A stretch of DNA of 64,000 nt from Gilvimarinus sp. 2_MG-2023. Lineage in GTDB: Bacteria; Pseudomonadota; Gammaproteobacteria; Pseudomonadales; Cellvibrionaceae. A program made the translations under genes and the position numbers. This document shows, piece after piece, positions 35,048 through 45,277 of this stretch. Where the stretch lies: assembly GCF_030547685.1 (NCBI RefSeq), contig NZ_JAUOQM010000044.1:286750-350749 (forward strand), written 5' to 3'. The notes beneath the pieces were generated by a model. It did no database searches. It saw nothing but the letters and a program-made list of their open reading frames with translations, and had not been told where the DNA came from. Every line of letters begins with the position of its first letter. Positions within the stretch are counted from its first letter, which is position 1.

Positions 35048-37930
35048 ATGCTCGATCACAGCGAGCTAGCGGCAGTTTACGATAAAGACGAGATAACCAT
35101 GGCAAACGATATGCAACAAGGTTTAGGGCTGGAAGATCCTAATTATCAAGTTAAGGAAGATGGTCCTGTTGAGTGTTTGGGTAAAACATTTGAGAGCGAC
35201 CAAGCCCGTCGAGATTACTACTTGGCTATCCTAGCCGAGAAGTTAAAAGATCCGGAGTTTCGGGCGATCGAAGGGTTTCCCATTGGTGATGATGAAGACA
35301 TTTTAGAGCTGTCTGACCCACCATATTACACAGCTTGCCCGAATCCATTTGTTGAAGATTTTGTTCGTCATTATGGTAGACCTTATGATGCGTTAGAAGA
35401 GTACAAGCGCGAACCATATGCTGCTGATGTGAGCGAAGGCAAGAACGACCCAATTTATAATGCTCATAGTTACCATACTAAGGTTCCACATAAAGCGATA
35501 ATGCGGTATGTCCTGCATTATACGAGTCCTGGAGATATTGTTTTCGATGGGTTCTGCGGTACTGGGATGACAGGTGTGGCTGCTCAGCAGTGCGGAAATA
35601 AAACTGTAGTGGAATCATTAGGATACCGTGTGTTGCCAGACGGAAAAATACTATCAGAAACGAAGGGGATCGATGGTAGAAGTATATGGGAACCTTTCTC
35701 TAAACTCGGGGAAAGAAAGACAATACTAAATGACCTCTCGCCTGCGGCAACTTTGATAGCTTCTAATTTTAATGCGCCTGTAAATAAGGCTGTTTTTGAA
35801 AGCCAGGCTAATCGAATTCTAGGTGAAATCGAAAATGAGTATGGCTGGATGTATTCCACGTTGCACTCAGATGAAAAAACTTTAGGGTCTATCAATTTTA
35901 CAGTATGGTCAGATGTTTTTTCCTGCCCCGAGTGTGCCACTGAAATAATTTTCTGGGATGTGGCAGTTGACGAAGAAAAAGGTTCGGTAAGAGATAGTTT
36001 TGCATGCCCCTCTTGTGCAGCAGAGCTCAAAAAACGAAGCTTGGAAAAGACGTGGGTAAATGAGTACGACCCAATCCTAGAAAAAGAAGTGCGGTATTCA
36101 AAACAGAAGCCAGTCTTAATAAATTATTCTGTTCCTGGTGTGACGAAGAGATTTGAAAAAGTGCCAGATAAAAGAGATCTGGAAATTTTTGAAAAATCCT
36201 CTCGTCAGGAAATAAGTGGCTGGGTTCCTTCTGTGGAGTTTGTTAAAGGTGATAAAACAGGCGAGCCCATACGGTTGGGTTTGACTCATGTTCATCACAT
36301 GTATACTAAGAAAAACCTGGCAGTGCTCTCGGCATTCTATGAGAAAGTAAAAGCTACCCCCGATGCCAGCCAGCATCTAAAGATGTGGTTAACGTCATCC
36401 CAAGTATGGGGAACTAAACAAAATCGACTACTTACGTCTAACTACTTTAAAAAGCGAGGAGGAGTTATTGGGCAAACTCTTCAAGGAACATTGTATGTGA
36501 GCTCGCTTTCTGTTGAGACAAACCTGATTGAAAGGTTTAGATTAAGAATGAAATCAGTGGCGCATGCAGCTGAGGGGAAGTCATCAATTATTGAAACTTC
36601 TTCAACCGCCAAATCGAAATATAGTATCCCTTCAAATAGTTTAGATTATGTCTTTATTGATCCTCCATTTGGGTCAAATTTAATGTACTCGGAGTTGAAC
36701 ATAGTCTGGGAAGCTTGGAATAAAGTCCGGACCAGTATTCTAGAGGAGGCGATTGAAAGCAGGTCGCAAGGAAAGGGTTCGGAAGAATACCGTCACATAA
36801 TGAGTGCTGCCTTTGAGAACGTTTATGATATGTTGAAGCCGGGAAGGTGGATGACGGTGGAGTTTTCAAACACTAGTGCAATAGTGTGGAATGTGATCCA
36901 AGAGTCGATATCCAGGGCTGGATTTATAATCTCAAATATTTCAGCTCTTAATAAAACACATAATGGATTTAATGCGGTTACAAATCCTACTTCGGTAAAG
37001 CAGGATTTGGTGATTTCCGCTTACAAGCCAAATGGTGGATTTGAGGAAAGATTTGTAAATGAATCTGATTCAGACGGTGTGTGGGATTTCGTAAGAACAC
37101 ATCTCGGTTACTTGCTAGTGGTGAAGCAGCAAGCTGGTGAAATTGTAAAAATACCAGAGCGTGACCCTCGTATAATATTTGATCAAGTTGTTTCCTACTT
37201 TGTTAGAAATCTAAGGGATGTGCCTGTTTCAAGCAAAGAGTTTCAGGTAGGTTTGCTTGAACGGTTTGTTGAGCGTGATGGTATGATCTTTTTGCCTGAC
37301 CAGGTTGCAGAATACGACAAGGCACGTTTGAGAGGGAGGCAGTTGAAACAACTGTCTATCTTTGTCGATGATGAGGCATCTGCTATCGAATGGCTTAGGC
37401 AGTTACTAAATGAAAAGCCCCAGCCCTATCAAGATGTGCACCCTAAGTTTATAAATGAATTATCTGGTTGGAAAAAATCCGAAGAACAGTTGGAGCTCTC
37501 CAAGCTTCTCGAACAAAATTTCATTAAATACGATGGCGAAAGCCCATTACCTCCACAAATCCATAGTTACTTGTCTACTAACTTTAAGGAAATGCGGAAT
37601 CTGTCTAAAGACGATCCGCTACTGATTAAAAAAGCAAAAGACCGTTGGTATGTGCCAAATCTTGATCGTGAAGAGGACTTGCAGAAGCTGCGAGAGCGGG
37701 ATTTGCTGAAACAGTTTGAAGAGTATAGAGCGCATACAGGGCGAAGACTGAAAACAGTGCGTATGGAGGCGGTACGCTGTGGCTTTAAGAAAGCTTGGCA
37801 GGAGCGGGATTACCCAACCATTATCCAAGTGGCAGAGAAAATTCCGCAAAACTTGCTGCAGGAAGATCAGAAGCTGCTTATGTGGTATGACCAGGCGCAG
37901 ACCCGTCATAGTGATGAGAGTCTGTTTTAA
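35048..37930 (+). CDS. pglX: BREX type 3 adenine-specific DNA methyltransferase PglX
   Basis: 960 residues. The N-terminal part is of the DUF1156 kind (LEDPNYQVKEDGPVECLGKTFESD, LSDPPYYTACPNPFVEDF). The SAM-binding motif I is FDGFCGTGMTGVAAQQCG (near residue 167). A zinc-ribbon-like insertion follows (CPECATEI and CPSCAAEL). Motif IV is VFIDPPFGSNLMYSE (near 538). BREX methyltransferases modify host DNA at a non-palindromic site to mark self. An ATG at 35099 (MANDMQQGLG) is an alternative start. Its last base is the first base of the helicase gene (TAATG), so the genes are coupled. A ~160-base gap with repeats precedes it. Confidence 0.9.
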   Translation: MLDHSELAAVYDKDEITMANDMQQGLGLEDPNYQVKEDGPVECLGKTFESDQARRDYYLAILAEKLKDPEFRAIEGFPIGDDEDILELSDPPYYTACPNPFVEDFVRHYGRPYDALEEYKREPYAADVSEGKNDPIYNAHSYHTKVPHKAIMRYVLHYTSPGDIVFDGFCGTGMTGVAAQQCGNKTVVESLGYRVLPDGKILSETKGIDGRSIWEPFSKLGERKTILNDLSPAATLIASNFNAPVNKAVFESQANRILGEIENEYGWMYSTLHSDEKTLGSINFTVWSDVFSCPECATEIIFWDVAVDEEKGSVRDSFACPSCAAELKKRSLEKTWVNEYDPILEKEVRYSKQKPVLINYSVPGVTKRFEKVPDKRDLEIFEKSSRQEISGWVPSVEFVKGDKTGEPIRLGLTHVHHMYTKKNLAVLSAFYEKVKATPDASQHLKMWLTSSQVWGTKQNRLLTSNYFKKRGGVIGQTLQGTLYVSSLSVETNLIERFRLRMKSVAHAAEGKSSIIETSSTAKSKYSIPSNSLDYVFIDPPFGSNLMYSELNIVWEAWNKVRTSILEEAIESRSQGKGSEEYRHIMSAAFENVYDMLKPGRWMTVEFSNTSAIVWNVIQESISRAGFIISNISALNKTHNGFNAVTNPTSVKQDLVISAYKPNGGFEERFVNESDSDGVWDFVRTHLGYLLVVKQQAGEIVKIPERDPRIIFDQVVSYFVRNLRDVPVSSKEFQVGLLERFVERDGMIFLPDQVAEYDKARLRGRQLKQLSIFVDDEASAIEWLRQLLNEKPQPYQDVHPKFINELSGWKKSEEQLELSKLLEQNFIKYDGESPLPPQIHSYLSTNFKEMRNLSKDDPLLIKKAKDRWYVPNLDREEDLQKLRERDLLKQFEEYRAHTGRRLKTVRMEAVRCGFKKAWQERDYPTIIQVAEKIPQNLLQEDQKLLMWYDQAQTRHSDESLF

Positions 37931-40758
37931 TGAATCAAGACGTTATGGATAACAATTTTCAAGTAGGCGACTGGGTGTGGTTGGAGCAATACCGGCAGAC
38001 AGGTAAAATTGTAGATGCCCACTGCTTATGGGGTATTGCAAATTATCGAGTATGGTTATCGCAGGATAACAGTGTAATCAAGGTAGGGCCTGAACAGGTA
38101 TCACCTCTTGTCGCTGCTCAATCCATGTGTGCTGCTTCTATCGCCTATTTGGCTACCGCTGCCCGTGTGGCTGCAAGCCAGCAAGAGGAAGCGCTGCTGG
38201 CCCCGATGGGCAGCAATGTCATTCCGCTGCCTCATCAATTAAAAGCGTTGAACAAGGCTGTTAGCCAGTCTCAGGTACGTTATCTGCTAGCTGATGAGGT
38301 TGGCTTGGGAAAAACCATTGAGGCCGGTTTGATTATGCGAGAGTTGAAGTTGCGTGGTTTAGTGCGCAGAATTCTCGTGGTAGCCCCTAAAGGGCTGGCA
38401 ACGCAGTGGGTCAGTGAAATGCAAGTCCATTTCAATGAGTCGTTCGATTTGATGATTCCCGGTGAGGCAATCGGCACTGCTGATCCTGAAGAAAATATTT
38501 GGCAGCGTCATGATCAGGTGATCTGCCCGATGGATTCCATTAAACCTATCGAAAAACGTCGTGGTTGGAATCTGGATAAGATTAATCAATACAACAAGCA
38601 ACGCTTTGATGATCTGATCAGTGCGGGTTGGGATCTGATTGTCGTTGATGAATCTCATCGTTTGCAGGGCAGTACCGATACTGTAGCTCGTTTTAAGTTA
38701 GGCCAAGGCTTGGCCGACTCAGCACCGTATTTCTTACTGTTGTCTGCTACACCGCACCAAGGAAAATCTGATGGCTTTCACCGTTTAATGACGTTGCTGG
38801 ATAGAGAGCATTTCCCTGATGAAACCTCTGTTACACAGGAGCGAGTAAAGCCTTATGTTATCCGTACTGAGAAGCGCCATGCTATTGATGCTGAAGGCAA
38901 AGCTCTATTTAGACCGCGCAAAACTCAGTTAGTCACTGTAGCCTGGCAGGCCAATCATAGTGTTCAACGTGAACTCTACGATGCTGTTACCGACTATGTG
39001 AGAGAAGGCTATAACAAGGCATTGGCAGCTAAGCAGAATGCCATTGGCTTCTTGATGATTCTGATGCAGCGCTTGGTGGTCTCAAGTCCTGCGGCTATTC
39101 GCGCCACTTTACAGCGTCGTTTAGATGTACTGAATAAACCGTCATTAGCGGAGCAAGCGTCATTGCTTGCGCCCGATGAGTGGGAAGATTTGGACGGTGA
39201 GCAACAGACCGATGAGTTGTTGAATGCCAAGATTAAAGCACTGAAAGACGAAAAGCAGGAGGTACAGTGGTTACTGGGCTTGGCTGATAAGTGTATGCAG
39301 CAAAGCATTGATGCTAAGGCTGATGCGTTGCTTGAGTGGGTTACCCAGCTTCAGCGAGAAGAGGATGACCCCAATCTAAAGGTCTTAATCTTTACTGAAT
39401 TTGTGCCCACACAAATGATGCTAGCTGAATTCCTTAAATCTCGTGGTATGTCCGTTGTGACGCTGAATGGCTCTTTAAGTATGGAAGAGCGTAAACATGT
39501 GCAAAAGTCATTTGCTGACGAGTCCCGAGTGCTCATTTCTACGGATGCTGGTGGTGAAGGTCTGAATTTGCAGTTCTGTCATGTGATTATTAATTACGAC
39601 ATCCCCTGGAGCCCAATGCGATTAGAGCAGCGAATAGGTCGAGTGGATCGTATTGGTCAGAAAAAAGTCGTAAGAGCGCTTAATCTGGTATTTGAAGATA
39701 CGGTTGAGCACAGGGTAAGGGAAGTGCTGGAAGAAAAACTGAATACCATACTTGAAGAGTTTGGTGTGGATAAAACTAGTGATGTCTTGGATTCCGCGCA
39801 GGCTGGCCAGCTATTTGATGAGCTTTATACAGGTGCAATAAATAACCCTGACGCAATTGATATTGAGATAGAGAAGGCCTTGGAGCAACTTCGCTCGCAA
39901 GCCGCTACTAGCCAAAGCAGTAAAGAGTTATTCGTGGATGATACGCCTGTTGATGTATCTGAAGCGGAAAGAATCAGTCTACACCCATTACCCTATTGGA
40001 TAGAGCGCATGACGCTCAGCTATCTAAAAAGTCACGGTGGTGTTGTAGATCAAAATACGGATAATAGTTGGCAGCTAACCTGGCCAGATGGTGAACAGTG
40101 GGATAGCTGTCTGTTTGACAATAAATTAGCCGAAGCTAACCAAACCGCCGAGCACGTCACGCTTGATCGGCCGAAGATTGGATCATTGTTGCAGACTCTT
40201 CCAGCCTGGATACCGGAGCAGAAAATCCCGGTAGTGAGTATTCCGACGATTCCAGACTCTGTTGATGGCATATGGTCTCTGTGGCAAATAGTGCTAGATA
40301 CCTCAAGTCTTAGCCAGTCCAAGAGTGTCAAGGAAACGGCCTATTTTCCTGTTTATCAAACTATGGAAGGGAAGTCTTTTCCCGCAACAGCGAAAAGAGT
40401 ATGGGAGGCATTGCTAAGTAATGATCCTGTGCTTACTCAGGAGGAGTTCTTACAGCCAAATCAAGCTTCTGTATTTTCCTTTGTTAGAGAGCAAGCGGAA
40501 GAGCTAGGTCAGTCGACCTACGAGCAGTTAAAAGCTCGGTATCTTGATAGCCTTGAGCTAGAAAAAGACAAAGTCTTGTACGGTTTTAAGGCCCGAGAGA
40601 AGGCAATTGAGCGTATCGGCTTGCTGGAAGTGAAAGACTATCGTCTGAATAAGCTCAAGCAAGAGCGGCAGCAGTGGGAATTGAATTATCAGGAGCGCCA
40701 AAAATTAAAGCCTGAGCTTAATGCTGTGCTGCTACTACGAGTGAAGCCTGGAGCTTAG
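37930..40758 (+). CDS. brxHII: BREX type 3 helicase BrxHII (SNF2/RapA-like)
   Basis: 942 residues, a superfamily 2 SNF2-type translocase. The N-terminal SH3-like stretch (VGDWVWLEQYRQTGKIVDAHCLWGIANYRVWL) recalls RapA/HepA. Helicase motifs are ADEVGLGKTIEAG (motif I, residues 121-133), VVDESHRLQG (motif II, near 240), LLLSATPHQG (III), LIFTEFVPTQMML (IV) and EQRIGRVDRIGQKK (VI). A charged helical C-terminus follows. In type 3 BREX the helicase sits between pglX and pglZ, as here. It begins in the stop codon of pglX. Confidence 0.92.
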   Translation: MNQDVMDNNFQVGDWVWLEQYRQTGKIVDAHCLWGIANYRVWLSQDNSVIKVGPEQVSPLVAAQSMCAASIAYLATAARVAASQQEEALLAPMGSNVIPLPHQLKALNKAVSQSQVRYLLADEVGLGKTIEAGLIMRELKLRGLVRRILVVAPKGLATQWVSEMQVHFNESFDLMIPGEAIGTADPEENIWQRHDQVICPMDSIKPIEKRRGWNLDKINQYNKQRFDDLISAGWDLIVVDESHRLQGSTDTVARFKLGQGLADSAPYFLLLSATPHQGKSDGFHRLMTLLDREHFPDETSVTQERVKPYVIRTEKRHAIDAEGKALFRPRKTQLVTVAWQANHSVQRELYDAVTDYVREGYNKALAAKQNAIGFLMILMQRLVVSSPAAIRATLQRRLDVLNKPSLAEQASLLAPDEWEDLDGEQQTDELLNAKIKALKDEKQEVQWLLGLADKCMQQSIDAKADALLEWVTQLQREEDDPNLKVLIFTEFVPTQMMLAEFLKSRGMSVVTLNGSLSMEERKHVQKSFADESRVLISTDAGGEGLNLQFCHVIINYDIPWSPMRLEQRIGRVDRIGQKKVVRALNLVFEDTVEHRVREVLEEKLNTILEEFGVDKTSDVLDSAQAGQLFDELYTGAINNPDAIDIEIEKALEQLRSQAATSQSSKELFVDDTPVDVSEAERISLHPLPYWIERMTLSYLKSHGGVVDQNTDNSWQLTWPDGEQWDSCLFDNKLAEANQTAEHVTLDRPKIGSLLQTLPAWIPEQKIPVVSIPTIPDSVDGIWSLWQIVLDTSSLSQSKSVKETAYFPVYQTMEGKSFPATAKRVWEALLSNDPVLTQEEFLQPNQASVFSFVREQAEELGQSTYEQLKARYLDSLELEKDKVLYGFKAREKAIERIGLLEVKDYRLNKLKQERQQWELNYQERQKLKPELNAVLLLRVKPGA

Positions 40759-40779
40759 CGTGGCAATGGAAATATCTCT

Positions 40780-42804
40780 ATGAATAATATCGTAAATGAT
40801 CCGGAAGAGATGCCATCTTGGCAGGAAAAATTTCTGGCACAGCTTGATCGTCGTATTTCTACGGTATTTATTGCTGATGATCCAGATGCTCTACTGACAG
40901 AAGAGTCTTTACAGCAGGCATTAATGTCTAAAGGGTTGGATCTTCATTTCTATGAAGACCCCATAGCCTTACGTTATTTTTTGGAGCACAAAGTAAAGCC
41001 GCAACAGACTGCTTGTGTTGTAAGTATTGATAGTGATCAGTTTGACATTGATGCTATTTCCTTCGATATATCGCAGAAAGCTACACGTTTGTCTCTGTCA
41101 TTGAAGGATTGTTTCCCTAAGTTGACCTATACCGTTTTAAAAGCATTGCAGCCTGAAGAGCTTAATGCGCTGGATAATGCGATAGAGGGGTATACGCCGG
41201 GTGAGCTTAATGAAAGTGCCAGTAGTGACTTTGTGTTACGTCATGTATTTAAAATTGCTCCAGAGGTAGTTCAGACATCTTCTGATTTGTTGAGAGCCTT
41301 GCTGCGTTTGCACTATCGCGACATAGAGCTGCCTGATGTGCTTAAGGCTCGCCTGGTGGCCTTACTCAAAAAACGTCGGCAGTTTGCAATGTGGTCATTG
41401 GAGGCTATCGTTGCTGATAAAAAAGCGTTTTTCTTATTTTTACAGCAACATTGGCCCGGCTATATACTGGAGGTCATTGAAGCTCTGGATCAGGGTATTC
41501 AAGAGCCGAAGGCTGTATACCTGGTGAATGCAGAGTCAGAAGATAAGATAATTCTCCCTTTTGGACATGATGATGTGCGGGTATACATAGATAACCTGTT
41601 CTTGGAAGGCTACCTTACGCCCATTGAGGTTAGTACACCAGACAGGCTAATAGGGCACTGGTGTTTGGTTGGTGTATTGCAGGACCCCGATAAAGAGCAG
41701 CAGAAACGCTTCAACGGGTTGTTAAAGCTATGTGAAGAAACTCTGCCAAGTGTCGAAGATCGACATCAGAATTGGCAGCAGTTCGCTTTCCGTTGGGCTG
41801 AGTTTTCAGCTCTTTTTCATTTCAATAACCACAGTAAACGGAAAAAATTGGCTAATGCTGAAGCCTACAGTGACGTTCAAAAAAAGGTTGATGATGTCTT
41901 TTCTCAGTGGTTGCTGAAAAAATATGCAGGCTTACATAATCATCCACCTGTTCCTCCCGTAATGTTGCACCATATACCGAGGGTTATGGCGAGACAGGTT
42001 GAGTCTAATCAGTCAGCCAAGGTTGCATTGATTTTGGTGGATGGCTTGGCTTTGGATCAATGGGTTACAGTAAAGCAAAAGCTAGCGGATCAACCGTATG
42101 TTGAATCCTCAGTATTTGCCTGGGTGCCCACGGTGACGTCTGTATCACGTCAAGCTTTATTCTCGGCTAAAGCGCCTTATCAGTTTGCCAAAACTATTGC
42201 TACGACTAGTTCAGAACCTAAAGCTTGGGAGCAATTCTGGTTGAATTACGGTTTGGACAAGAGTCAGGTCTATTATGATAAAGGCCTGGGAACCGATGAT
42301 GTTGATGCACTGATAGATCGTCTCAGTGATCGCCGTTTCAGAGCAGTTGGTTTGGTTATCAATACAGTTGATGACATGATGCACGGTATGCTGCTTGGAG
42401 CGGCCGGAATGCACAATCAGGTGAACTTGTGGGCAGAGTCAGGTTACCTGGACAAGCTTCTTACAGCCTTGCTAAGCAATGGCTTTTCAGTGCATATCAC
42501 CTCTGATCATGGCAATGTCGAAGCGGTAGGATCTGGTAAAATAAATGAGGGCGCTATTGCCGAATCCCGAGGAGAGCGTACCCGTGTCTATGAAACTGAA
42601 ACGCTACGACAAAGTGTTTCTATTGAGTCTGATGATGTCCTTGATTGGCCTCAGTCCGGGTTGCCCAATGATTATTGGCCTAAGGTTATGAAAGGTAGAG
42701 AAGCTTTTGTTGCTAAAGGTGAAAGAATCGTGGGGCATGGTGGCGTTGCTATCGAAGAAGTTATTGTGCCCTACATAACTGTTAACAGAGAGTCTAATGA
42801 GTAA
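40780..42804 (+). CDS. pglZ: BREX protein PglZ (alkaline-phosphatase-superfamily)
   Basis: 674 residues ending in a PglZ domain: ALILVDGLALDQW (first metal site Asp, near residue 417), VPTVTSVSRQALFSA, HITSDHGNVEAVG (Asp-His metal pair) and GHGGVAIEEVIVPYI (last metal His). The N-terminal half is helical. PglZ is present in every BREX system and is thought to be a metal-dependent phosphatase/nuclease component of the complex. It starts 21 bases after brxHII and overlaps brxA by eight bases. Confidence 0.92.
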   Translation: MNNIVNDPEEMPSWQEKFLAQLDRRISTVFIADDPDALLTEESLQQALMSKGLDLHFYEDPIALRYFLEHKVKPQQTACVVSIDSDQFDIDAISFDISQKATRLSLSLKDCFPKLTYTVLKALQPEELNALDNAIEGYTPGELNESASSDFVLRHVFKIAPEVVQTSSDLLRALLRLHYRDIELPDVLKARLVALLKKRRQFAMWSLEAIVADKKAFFLFLQQHWPGYILEVIEALDQGIQEPKAVYLVNAESEDKIILPFGHDDVRVYIDNLFLEGYLTPIEVSTPDRLIGHWCLVGVLQDPDKEQQKRFNGLLKLCEETLPSVEDRHQNWQQFAFRWAEFSALFHFNNHSKRKKLANAEAYSDVQKKVDDVFSQWLLKKYAGLHNHPPVPPVMLHHIPRVMARQVESNQSAKVALILVDGLALDQWVTVKQKLADQPYVESSVFAWVPTVTSVSRQALFSAKAPYQFAKTIATTSSEPKAWEQFWLNYGLDKSQVYYDKGLGTDDVDALIDRLSDRRFRAVGLVINTVDDMMHGMLLGAAGMHNQVNLWAESGYLDKLLTALLSNGFSVHITSDHGNVEAVGSGKINEGAIAESRGERTRVYETETLRQSVSIESDDVLDWPQSGLPNDYWPKVMKGREAFVAKGERIVGHGGVAIEEVIVPYITVNRESNE

Positions 42805-43522
42805 GAATAAACCATTGGTTGGATTTGATCGTTATGTTGAAGTGCAGTGGATGGACCAAGCTGCGTGCTTGGTGGGGGAAGGGAAATCAATCAGTGAAAT
42901 TAACGATGACCTTGACGTATACTTAATGGCGTATGTGGGAGGTGAAACTAGCCGGCGAAAAACGAAGAACATACTGACCGCATGCTGGTGTAAATCGTTG
43001 AGTGACGAGAAGGCCTTCAAGGAAGCCGCAGTGAAAATGTTTAAGGGAGTTAGTGGAGATGAAAAGGTAGCGCTTCACTATGGGTTAAGTGTCATGAGTT
43101 ATCCATATTTTCTATCTCTTGGTAAGATCTTAGGTCGCCTGTTTAAGCTTCAAGATGAAGTTACGAATGCAGAGTTCTATCAAAGAGTCATTGAGTCCGT
43201 GGGTGACAGGGATAGTATCCGGAGAGCATCAGCTCGGTATTTGCAGAGTTTGATAAATTGGAATATTTTAGAGTGTGGTGAAAACTCATCAGTAAAGCTA
43301 GGGCATAGATTTTCAATTCAGTCGGATGATGTGGTGAAATGGTTGTATGCGACTATGCTGTTTTCGTCTGAGTCTCCAAGAATGTCGGTTGATGAAATTA
43401 TTTCAAATCCTGTGTGGTTTCCTTTTGATCTATCTAAAAACATCACATCAGTTATAGAGTCACCGTTTATGGATGTTCTACATCAAGGAGTGGGAGATAC
43501 ACTTGTGTCGTTAAAAGGTTAA
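42797..43522 (+). CDS. brxA: BREX protein BrxA (DUF1819)
   Basis: 241 residues with the features of BrxA/DUF1819 proteins: a small helical DNA-binding protein with GETSRRKTKNILTACWC near residue 50 and winged-helix-like repeats (RRASARYLQSLINWNILE). In type 3 BREX brxA is the last gene, matching this order. It overlaps the pglZ stop by eight bases. The stop is directly abutted by a minus-strand gene remnant. Confidence 0.85.
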   Translation: MSKNKPLVGFDRYVEVQWMDQAACLVGEGKSISEINDDLDVYLMAYVGGETSRRKTKNILTACWCKSLSDEKAFKEAAVKMFKGVSGDEKVALHYGLSVMSYPYFLSLGKILGRLFKLQDEVTNAEFYQRVIESVGDRDSIRRASARYLQSLINWNILECGENSSVKLGHRFSIQSDDVVKWLYATMLFSSESPRMSVDEIISNPVWFPFDLSKNITSVIESPFMDVLHQGVGDTLVSLKG

Positions 43523-43821
43523 TGCCAGTGTTTCGGTATTTGAAGATCGAAACACTTGGCTGGGTATTCTAGCATTGAGATGATCTCTTTGTGTCTATCT
43601 GAGTCATAAGTCGAATTAACTTGTCTGTCTTCAAGAATTGACTTTAGCTCAGGTAAATTGAACACCCCTAGAGCATAAAAGTTAGACCAAGTAGCTTCGC
43701 CAAATAATTTTTAAATTACTTGATTGTCTTCTCTATCACTGACTATTTTCTTATTCCCGGATATCTGATTAAGTGCTTTATCAGCTTCAGGTCTATCTTC
43801 GTAAGTCTGTAAAATTTTCAT
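43519..43821 (-). pseudogene. Remnant of an unidentified gene with one in-frame stop
   Basis: On the minus strand a frame reads MKILQTYEDRPEADKALNQ to DNQVI, then TAA (near 43711-43713), then KLFGEATWSNFYALGVFNLPELKSILEDR to FDLQIPKHWH and a stop overlapping the brxA stop. Both halves are in the same frame and look protein-like, with upstream codons encoding a hydrophobic stretch (TLLASLLYS). This fits a gene killed by a nonsense change or deletion. No family is recognised. Confidence 0.45.
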
Positions 43822-44281
43822 CGAATATAATAAAGAGGCTAATAGGGTGAGGGTAGGAAGAATATATCAGAGTTTAATTACTCATCATCTATTAGCCGAT
43901 AATGAGTTAAATATTTCAATTAAATAATTGTTTGCTTTTGGTTGCAGGCGTCTTTCAGTTTAAGTTTGTCAGGAGACACTTAAACTTTATGTCACTAGGA
44001 TATATGTAAATCTTAGTATGTACTTAACTTCTCTAGTGATGTGTAAAACTTACTGTATAGCTTATCATAAATCATAAGAAAAGTCAATAGTAAGGACATC
44101 AATTGATAGTTTAAAGCTAACAAGTGATGGGTGATATAAATATTTGTTTAGCATCCAATCTTTACGTATGGACCGGGTGCTTATATGTGTAGTAGATATT
44201 TTCGGGGGTAGGGGTCTGAACTGACCCCCCCGTTGGTATCTGAGCATATAGGCCCTTTATCTAATCTACGGAGTCTATACG
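43822..44281. other. Gene-free spacer with two strong hairpins before radC
   Basis: AT-rich. AGTTTAAGTTTGTC (43957-43970) pairs with GACACTTAAACT (43975-43986) with a two-base bulge; it may end BREX transcription. GGGGTC (44211-44216) pairs perfectly with GACCCC (44223-44228) about 55 bases before the radC-like start and may regulate it. No coding frame is convincing. Confidence 0.5.
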
Positions 44282-44809
44282 ATGAACTATTCAAACGAAG
44301 CAAACCCTACCACTATTAGCCATCCTTACGTTGTTGAAGTTGAGCCCGAGAAGTACACGCTGTCACAGCCTGTCTCTACCGATGAAATGTATGAGCTGCT
44401 GCTGAGTGTTATTGAGCAGCGGTTTCACCGAGGTGATCAGCTAAGCTCTCCAGGTGATACCAGGATATTCTTTCAGCTCAAGCTGGCAAGGCTTGAGCAT
44501 GAAGTATTCAGTGTCGTATTTCTGGATAGTCAGCATCGAGTGCTGGCTTACGAAGAAATGTTTAGGGGCACTATTGATAGTGCGTCAGTCTATCCCCGTG
44601 AAGTGGTCAAGCAAGCTCTGAAGTACAACGCTGCTGCGGTTATCTTTGCTCATTGCCATCCTTCCGGTATTCCAGAGCCTTCTCAGGCAGATCGTAGCAT
44701 CACCGACAAACTTGTCCAGGCATTAGACCTCGTCGGTGTTCGAGTGTTAGACCACATGATCGTTGCAGGCATTGATTGCGTCAGCATGGCTGAGCGAGGT
44801 CTGGTTTAG
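44282..44809 (+). CDS. RadC/JAB-MPN-like protein typical of mobile islands
   Basis: 175 residues with a JAB/MPN metal site: FAHCHPSGIPEPSQAD (His124, His126, Asp137), preceded by SVVFLDSQHRVLAYEEMFRGTIDSASVYPREVVKQAL. The N-terminal helix-hairpin-helix region of chromosomal RadC is missing, which is usual for island-borne copies. GGAG lies nine bases before the ATG. Despite the name no repair role is established; island RadC-like proteins are frequent neighbours of integrases and defence genes. Confidence 0.9.
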   Translation: MNYSNEANPTTISHPYVVEVEPEKYTLSQPVSTDEMYELLLSVIEQRFHRGDQLSSPGDTRIFFQLKLARLEHEVFSVVFLDSQHRVLAYEEMFRGTIDSASVYPREVVKQALKYNAAAVIFAHCHPSGIPEPSQADRSITDKLVQALDLVGVRVLDHMIVAGIDCVSMAERGLV

Positions 44810-44923
44810 CCGCTCCGTCACGCTCTACTCCCATCTAAACATTAACTCCCCGTAATTCTGAGCTGGTTCCATTGTAATGGGTAATCAGATCAGTTGATCA
44901 AATAACATCCAAAGGAAATAACT

Positions 44924-45124
44924 ATGGCTACTTCATTGATGGCTTTTGAATTGTTGTGTCTAAAATCTGTACCCATGCAGCGTGTGTATATATTTGCTGA
45001 GTCGTTAGAGGCGGCAAATGGGCTAGCAGTTGATGCAGGGTTTAGCTCTTTTTTAATAGAGCCTGCTGATGCTGTGTCGTGCTTGATTCAGGCTAACCGT
45101 TTAATCATTCCTTCAGCACAATAA
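44924..45124 (+). CDS. Small island protein, 66 aa, unknown
   Basis: The start has a good ribosome site (AAAGGA seven bases upstream). The sequence (MATSLMAFELLCLKSVPMQR, EAANGLAVDAGFSSFLIEPADAV) shows no motif. It lies between the radC-like gene and a small membrane protein on the same strand. Real translation is likely from the start context; function unknown. Confidence 0.5.
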   Translation: MATSLMAFELLCLKSVPMQRVYIFAESLEAANGLAVDAGFSSFLIEPADAVSCLIQANRLIIPSAQ

Positions 45125-45277
45125 ACCACCGCTAGAAAGCGCAACAAAAAGCCGTTGCACTTCCAATCGGCGGTTGCCTTCTAAAAGCATTTCTTAAATC
45201 CAATTTGTATTTTTAACCCTGTGGGCACGACCTAGCTCAGGGCTAATCGTGCCTGTCATTTACTGCGAGGAACCGTT

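Noticed and set aside
28764-43522. BREX type 1 or DISARM system
   Set aside because: There is no BrxL/Lon-like gene, no DUF1998 or phospholipase-D gene, and gene order and sizes follow BREX type 3.
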